The notes under the pieces: model-generated
What the model was told of the DNA's origin: nothing
Database searches by the model: none
Seen by the model: the letters and a program-made list of their open reading frames with translations, nothing else
Made by a program: the position numbers and the translations under genes
Part shown: positions 32,111 to 35,986 of the stretch, piece after piece
Layout: each line of letters begins with the position of its first letter
Numbering within the stretch: position 1 is the first letter of the stretch
Assembly (NCBI GenBank): GCA_021820105.1
Contig: JAKAED010000022.1
Coordinates: forward strand, 1-35,986
From: Actinomycetes bacterium
Lineage (GTDB): Bacteria; Actinomycetota; Thermoleophilia; Solirubrobacterales; Solirubrobacteraceae
Direction of reading: 5' to 3'
DNA: 35,986 bases

Positions 32111-34510
32111 TTACGCGCCACTCCCGCCGGTCTGCGAGAGCATGCTGAGCGCTGGGTCCGAGCTCGGTGCGGGCGGACTCACGATGGTCGTTCGCGCGGC
32201 CCCCTGGCCGTGCCGTGCGCTCAGGTATGCGGCGGGACCAGCCAGCATGCCGCGCAACTCCGCGCCCATCATGCTGCCGTGACTAAGATCCGACTCTGCC
32301 TCCGCCCGCCGCGATCTACCCAGCAGCCTCGCGGCGTGAACGATGCCCCGGAACGCGCGTCGCGCCACCGGCCGCCTGGAGCCGGGCGCCAGGAGATACT
32401 TGGTCAGGTAGGCGGTCAGGCCCATGCCGTACGCATACATCTGCGTCTTGAGCGAGCCGGGGTCGATCCGGTGTTCATGCCAGACCAGAGCTGCAGGCTC
32501 ATAACTCAGCGCATACCCCGCGCTGACCAGCCGCACGAACATGTCAAGGTCCTCACCGCCGCGCGTCGGAGAGCCGGCCCCCAGTGATTCGTCAAACCCG
32601 CCGAGTGAGCGCAGAACTGACGTCCGGCACGCGAAATTCGCCCCGGTGCCGAAGATCCCCGGACTGTAGGGATGTAGGGGTGAGTCCTCAGAACCGCGCT
32701 CACGCGTGAACAGCCGCGGCTCACAGCTGGACGACCACCACACGCGCTGATCAAAGTACTGGGAAGCTGGTTCGGCCAGTGATGCGCTGGCCACAAGGCC
32801 GGTGACGCACGCTACGTCTCGGTGCCGAGCAAAGCACCGGACCAATCCGTTGATCCAGAGCGGATCGACCACCACGTCGTCATCGGTGAAGGCAATGAAC
32901 TCGCCTCTGGCTTCACGCAGGCCGCGGTTCCGCGCCCTTGAGAGACCCGGGCGATCCTCGCGGACATAGCGAATCCGAGGCTCGCGCTCCGCCAGTTCGG
33001 TGACCGTGGCGCGGGTTGACTGATCGGACGATGCGCTGTCCACGACAACCACCTCAAGCTGCTCGTGACGGAGCGCCAGCAGCGATTCCAGCGTGCGCCT
33101 CAGTCCGCTCGCTCGGTTACGTGTACAGACGACCACGGTCACCATTTGGGGCTGCTCCTGTTCCCATGCAGTGTCGGTCAGGGCCAGTTGAATCCGCTCG
33201 GCGTAGGCGTCGCGCGCCCGGTCAACCACCGCCGCCCCCCGGAGGTCGCCTTCCGGTGTGTCGACCGTCAGGAAGCCGAGGGGATTGCCGCCGGCGCGGA
33301 TCAGGATCCGGGACCTTGCAAGTGGTGAGCCGTCCGGTGTGGTCGCCAGCTTCGGCAGATCCGGGGCATCAACGTTCAGCTGTCCGCTCCACATCGGGAT
33401 GAACTGCGCGGACGTGTCGTGCTTGGCCGAAGCTGCTTCCAGCCCTCCATCAGGCGCCATCGGCGGAGAGCGCCGCGAAAGTCCCTGCAGGTAACCGGCC
33501 GCTGTCAGCAGCAACCCCCCGAGGATGGCTCCGGCGCGGGCGACACCCCAACCATCCCCGCGCAGCCAGTCACGCATTCCCTGCATGACCCCTGCCGGCA
33601 GCGTGCGCTTCACGTAGTCGCGCTCGCTCGCAAGTGCCGCTTCGCCGCCCGTGATACGTGAAACGGCGGCCTTGGATAGGCCCTCAGCCCAGCACCGTCG
33701 TAGGAAGTAGCTCAGCGTCAGACGCTCCGCTCCGACCAGGTGATCCACGGTCGCGCGCGGCTGATGCACGATGCGGCCGCCTGTGGCGCGCGTGGTCCTG
33801 ATTGCCAGCTCCGTCTCCTCGCAACCCATCGGCAGGAGACCGACCCGGCCGATCCCATCGTTGAAGCCGCCCGCGCGCTCAATCGCGCTGCGCCGGAACG
33901 CCATGTTCGCGCCAATCGGGTTTCTGATCGTCACCGCTCGCTGGGGGAGGCCGCGATAGGAGCAGCCCACCACCCAGAGAAACTCCGCCGGCAGCCAGGC
34001 GGGCGCAGGCCGCTCAAATGCGGGTGACGCCACGCCGCCCACGCCGATCACCTCCAGGTCGGCAAACGGCTCCGTCAGTTTCTCGAGCCAGTCCGGCTCT
34101 GGGATCGCGTCGTCATCAAGGAATACCAACAGATCTGCTCGCGCGGCGGCGAGACCAGCGTTTCTGGCACCTGAGAGCCCGCGCCGGTTCGGATTTGCGA
34201 TCGCGCGGAGTGAACCGCCCTGCTCTTGGTCCGGAGCCTGCGCGGCGATCCTTGCAAGGATCCTGCGCACGTCCTCAAGCAGTCGCCGGTTGTGATCCAC
34301 CACAACCACGAGCTCATCACCTGCGTTGAGCTGGGCTTTCACCGCCAGGATCGCTTCTCGCAGGCGCGCAACACGCTTATCTGAGTAGGAGCAGATGATG
34401 ACGCTGACCGATTGCCGTCGGTCCGTTGGCGGTAGTGCCGTGGTTAGCGGGCTGGTCACCGGCGTCGGGGGTTTGTCCTCGGACGGTGCAACTTCCACAG
34501 ATTGCGTCAA
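32111..34510 (-). CDS. Two-domain glycosyltransferase (GT2-GT2 fusion)
   Basis: I place the start at the TTG at 34510, because GGGAGG sits 5 bases upstream; ATG at 34540 and further starts are open. The 799-residue product has two GT2 domains. The first (about 34-310) starts VSVIICSYSD and has DDD at 132-134 (FLDDDAIPE); the second (about 456-750) starts VTVVVCTRNR and has DDD at 543-545 (FTDDDVVVDP). A linker of about 130 residues between them contains a small beta-type region (RILIRAGGNPLGFLTVDTPEG) seen before GT2 domains in other actinobacterial transferases. The first domain is a paralogue of the stand-alone enzyme at 4828. Two sugars may be added in succession by one polypeptide. It heads a minus-strand run with the flavoprotein and ATP-grasp genes. 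Confidence 0.86.
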   Translation of the reverse strand: MTQSVEVAPSEDKPPTPVTSPLTTALPPTDRRQSVSVIICSYSDKRVARLREAILAVKAQLNAGDELVVVVDHNRRLLEDVRRILARIAAQAPDQEQGGSLRAIANPNRRGLSGARNAGLAAARADLLVFLDDDAIPEPDWLEKLTEPFADLEVIGVGGVASPAFERPAPAWLPAEFLWVVGCSYRGLPQRAVTIRNPIGANMAFRRSAIERAGGFNDGIGRVGLLPMGCEETELAIRTTRATGGRIVHQPRATVDHLVGAERLTLSYFLRRCWAEGLSKAAVSRITGGEAALASERDYVKRTLPAGVMQGMRDWLRGDGWGVARAGAILGGLLLTAAGYLQGLSRRSPPMAPDGGLEAASAKHDTSAQFIPMWSGQLNVDAPDLPKLATTPDGSPLARSRILIRAGGNPLGFLTVDTPEGDLRGAAVVDRARDAYAERIQLALTDTAWEQEQPQMVTVVVCTRNRASGLRRTLESLLALRHEQLEVVVVDSASSDQSTRATVTELAEREPRIRYVREDRPGLSRARNRGLREARGEFIAFTDDDVVVDPLWINGLVRCFARHRDVACVTGLVASASLAEPASQYFDQRVWWSSSCEPRLFTRERGSEDSPLHPYSPGIFGTGANFACRTSVLRSLGGFDESLGAGSPTRGGEDLDMFVRLVSAGYALSYEPAALVWHEHRIDPGSLKTQMYAYGMGLTAYLTKYLLAPGSRRPVARRAFRGIVHAARLLGRSRRAEAESDLSHGSMMGAELRGMLAGPAAYLSARHGQGAARTTIVSPPAPSSDPALSMLSQTGGSGA

Positions 34511-34515
34511 CTTGT

Positions 34516-34521
34516 CCTCCC
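34516..34521 (-). promoter_or_regulatory. Ribosome site fixing the TTG start of the two-domain GT
   Basis: On the minus strand GGGAGG lies 5 bases before the TTG at 34510. It falls inside the 16-base gap to the likely GTG start of the divergent GH16 gene. Confidence 0.6.
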
Positions 34522-34526
34522 TAAAT

Positions 34527-35342
34527 GTGTTTCCCCGCATGGCCGCAGCCGCAGCCCTGGTGGCATGCGCCGTGGCTGCGTGGGTGCTGCCCACGCAGGC
34601 TGGAAGTTCCCCGGAACGGAGGGCGCTCAATCAGGCCGCCGCGCAGCCCGCGGGAGTCCCGGGCGTCTGGAGGCTGGTGTTTGACTCGGAGTTCAATGGC
34701 AGCCGGTTGCCGACCGACTGGCGGACCGGCTGGTTTGGCGGCGGCGTCACCGCGCCTGTCCGAGCGACCGAGTTGGCGTGCTATTCACCTGCAAACGTAG
34801 TCTTTCCTGGCGATGGAACGATGCATCTGAATGTGACCGCTCAGCCGTCCACCTGTGGGGGCATCAGCAGGCCCTTCAGCGGTGCGATCGTCACCACCAA
34901 TCCCAACGACGGCCGCTCCGCAGGCGGCTTTCAGTACACGTACGGCCTGCTGGAGGCGCGGGTCTACCTTCCGGCGGTGGGCCGGGGGGTGGCTGACTGG
35001 CCGGCCGTTTGGACAGACGGCCAGAACTGGCCCTCAGACGGAGAGGATGACGTGATGGAGGGGCTCAACGGGCGGTTGTGCTTCCACTTCCACGATCAGC
35101 AGGGTGCGCGGGGAGGCTGTGTGGTCAGGTTCAAGCCCGGTTGGCATACGTTCGCCTCCGATTGGTCGCCCGGCTCCGTTGTCTACTACTACGACGGTGT
35201 GCGCGTCGGTGAGGTCTCAGAGGGGGTCACGGGTGCTCCCATGTACATCGTGTTGGACAACACGGTCAGAGCCGGCGAGCAGGCGCTGACGGCGGTGGAT
35301 TCGGTGCGCGTCAAGTACGTACGCGTCTGGCAACAGGGTTGA
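34527..35342 (+). CDS. Secreted GH16 glycanase (copy 2)
   Basis: With the GTG at 34527 the 271-residue product starts MFPRMAAAAALVACAVAAWV, a signal peptide with one basic residue; the ATG at 34539 would remove it, and the frame is open back to 34395. The GH16 domain (about 42-270) has the catalytic DGEDDVMEG (Glu173, Asp175, Glu178), followed by the same FHFH, GWHTFASDWSPGSVVYYYDG and YVRVWQ blocks as copy 1 at 12664. Both therefore probably cut the same type of beta-glycan. Neither start has a ribosome site; leaderless translation is possible. The 5' end lies almost back to back with the two-domain GT gene, so their promoters must overlap each other's coding sequence. Confidence 0.84.
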   Translation: MFPRMAAAAALVACAVAAWVLPTQAGSSPERRALNQAAAQPAGVPGVWRLVFDSEFNGSRLPTDWRTGWFGGGVTAPVRATELACYSPANVVFPGDGTMHLNVTAQPSTCGGISRPFSGAIVTTNPNDGRSAGGFQYTYGLLEARVYLPAVGRGVADWPAVWTDGQNWPSDGEDDVMEGLNGRLCFHFHDQQGARGGCVVRFKPGWHTFASDWSPGSVVYYYDGVRVGEVSEGVTGAPMYIVLDNTVRAGEQALTAVDSVRVKYVRVWQQG

Positions 35343-35509
35343 GGCGGCGGCGCTGGCCGGCACGTGAGCTCGACTGCGCCGGTGGCGCTTAGCTGATGTC
35401 AATGGCCGTTGACGCGAATCTGGACGAATGTTCGGGCTCAGGGCGCATTGCTGGCCAAGTTGCCTGATGGCTCCCGATGGGTGGCATGTCCGCCTGCAGC
35501 AGCCGCTGC

Positions 35510-35531
35510 GGGTGGGCGCAAATGCCCACCC
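35510..35531 (+). promoter_or_regulatory. Strong hairpin in the leader of the last gene
   Basis: GGGTGGGC (35510-35517) pairs perfectly with GCCCACCC (35524-35531) around a GCAAAT loop, 17 bases before the ATG at 35549. A smaller GCAGC/GCTGC stem lies just upstream and CCC-AAAA-GGG just downstream, next to the ribosome site. An alternative partner for the 3' strand (GGGTGG near 35480) exists. It could control translation; no known riboswitch class was recognised. Confidence 0.4.
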
Positions 35532-35548
35532 CCCAAAAGGGAGTTCAT

Positions 35549-35986
35549 ATGCCCTCGTTCCAACACGCCGTTCGCGGCGTTGCGGCTGCGGCCGCTCTTG
35601 CCACAGGCGCCACCGCCGGTGTGGCAGCTGCTGCCGATCACGGCCACGGACGCCCTGAGGCTAAGCACGTCCACCGTGTTCACCACCATCGTGGTCACGG
35701 CCACACCAGGAGCAATACCCACCACCACGAGCGCAGCAAACCCTGGCGTAGGTTCGAGCCGGCCCCGTGGTGGGTCGTGACGCACCACCGCCACAAGCCG
35801 ACATACACGACGTCCACTCCGACGCCGACGACGTCCACTCCGACGCCGACGACGTCCACTCCGACGCCGACGACGACCACCCCGACGCCGACGACGACCA
35901 CCCCGACGCCGACGACGACCACCCCGACCCCAACCCCGACCCCCAGCTCACCACAGCCCGTCGGCGATCCCGGTAACTGGAACCTG
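35549..35986 (+). CDS. Secreted GH16-like protein with His-rich and TP-repeat linker, 3'-truncated by window end
   Basis: The ATG at 35549 follows AAAAGGGAG; the frame stays open for 146 codons to the last base. The product starts MPSFQHAVRGVAAAAALATG and has a signal peptide probably ending near AAA/ADHGHG (about 29). A His-rich segment follows (about 30-83, roughly 14 His), then a Thr/Pro linker made of seven-residue TSTPTPT and TTTPTPT units (about 88-130). The last visible residues, PVGDPGNWNL, match the segment just before the GH16 domain of copy 1 (GIPGNWKF) and of copy 2 (GVPGVWRL), so a GH16 domain very likely follows outside the window. The His-rich part may bind metal or surface polymer. 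This would be the third GH16 enzyme of the locus. Confidence 0.75.
   Translation, partial: MPSFQHAVRGVAAAAALATGATAGVAAAADHGHGRPEAKHVHRVHHHRGHGHTRSNTHHHERSKPWRRFEPAPWWVVTHHRHKPTYTTSTPTPTTSTPTPTTSTPTPTTTTPTPTTTTPTPTTTTPTPTPTPSSPQPVGDPGNWNL
35810..35935 (+). repeat. Tandem 21-base repeat encoding Thr/Pro linker
   Basis: Six 21-base units in frame: three of the type ACGTCCACTCCGACGCCGAC(G) at 35810-35872, then three of a variant with ACGACCACC at 35873-35935, the last one degenerate. Each encodes TSTPTPT or TTTPTPT. This is a low-complexity coding repeat between domains of a secreted enzyme. Confidence 0.85.

Noticed and set aside
35810..35935. 21-base array as CRISPR or regulatory iteron
   Set aside because: The units are multiples of three, in frame with a secreted protein, and encode a Thr/Pro linker typical of exported glycanases.
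35661..35954. Minus-strand Ser/Gly/Trp-repeat protein
   Set aside because: It is the mirror of the Thr/Pro coding repeat; the plus-strand frame has a ribosome site, signal peptide and GH16-like end.

Overview
The window is GC-rich DNA from a high-GC Gram-positive (actinobacterial) genome. GTG and TTG starts are frequent, genes are tightly packed, and many products carry secretion signals with Ser/Thr/Pro-rich linkers. A Thermoleophilia/Solirubrobacterales-type soil actinobacterium would fit, but I cannot place it from sequence alone. No rRNA, tRNA, insertion sequence or CRISPR array was seen.

Layout. 1-1988: a 5'-truncated gene (possibly DUF6421) overlapping a threonine aldolase gene; these look like flanking genes. 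2420-13554: an exopolysaccharide-type region with a DPM1-like GT2, a secreted S1 protease, a second GT2, two membrane proteins, two divergent GT4 enzymes, a secreted GH26 enzyme behind a c-di-GMP-I (GEMM) riboswitch, and a secreted GH16 enzyme. 13617-19280: cassette A, with a double alpha/beta-hydrolase, an amino acid:carrier-protein ligase (class II synthetase fold without a tRNA-binding domain), a carrier protein and two amino-acid-ligase-type ATP-grasp enzymes. 19409-23095: a Wzx-like flippase, a GH128-type glucanase and a second DPM1-like GT2. 23085-32034: cassette B, with a phosphopantetheinyl transferase, a carrier protein, a second double hydrolase, a second amino acid:carrier-protein ligase, a lipoprotein esterase, EctB (diaminobutyrate aminotransferase), a third ATP-grasp ligase and an acyl-CoA-dehydrogenase-like flavoprotein. 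32111-35986: a two-domain GT2 enzyme, another GH16 enzyme and the start of a third GH16-like gene cut by the window end.

How it may work together. The GTs, flippase, membrane proteins and glycanases look like machinery that builds, exports and trims an extracellular polysaccharide, with c-di-GMP input at the GH26 gene. Embedded in it are two versions of an aminoacyl-carrier-protein route: the ligase loads an amino acid on the phosphopantetheine arm installed by the PPTase; the flavoprotein could oxidise it; the double hydrolase could release or transfer it; the ATP-grasp enzymes could form amide bonds. EctB without ectA or ectC nearby suggests that 2,4-diaminobutyrate is made as a building block. 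I infer a pathway for an amino-acid decoration of the polysaccharide or a small diaminobutyrate-containing peptide. The parts are recognisable families; this combination inside a polysaccharide locus is one I do not recognise.
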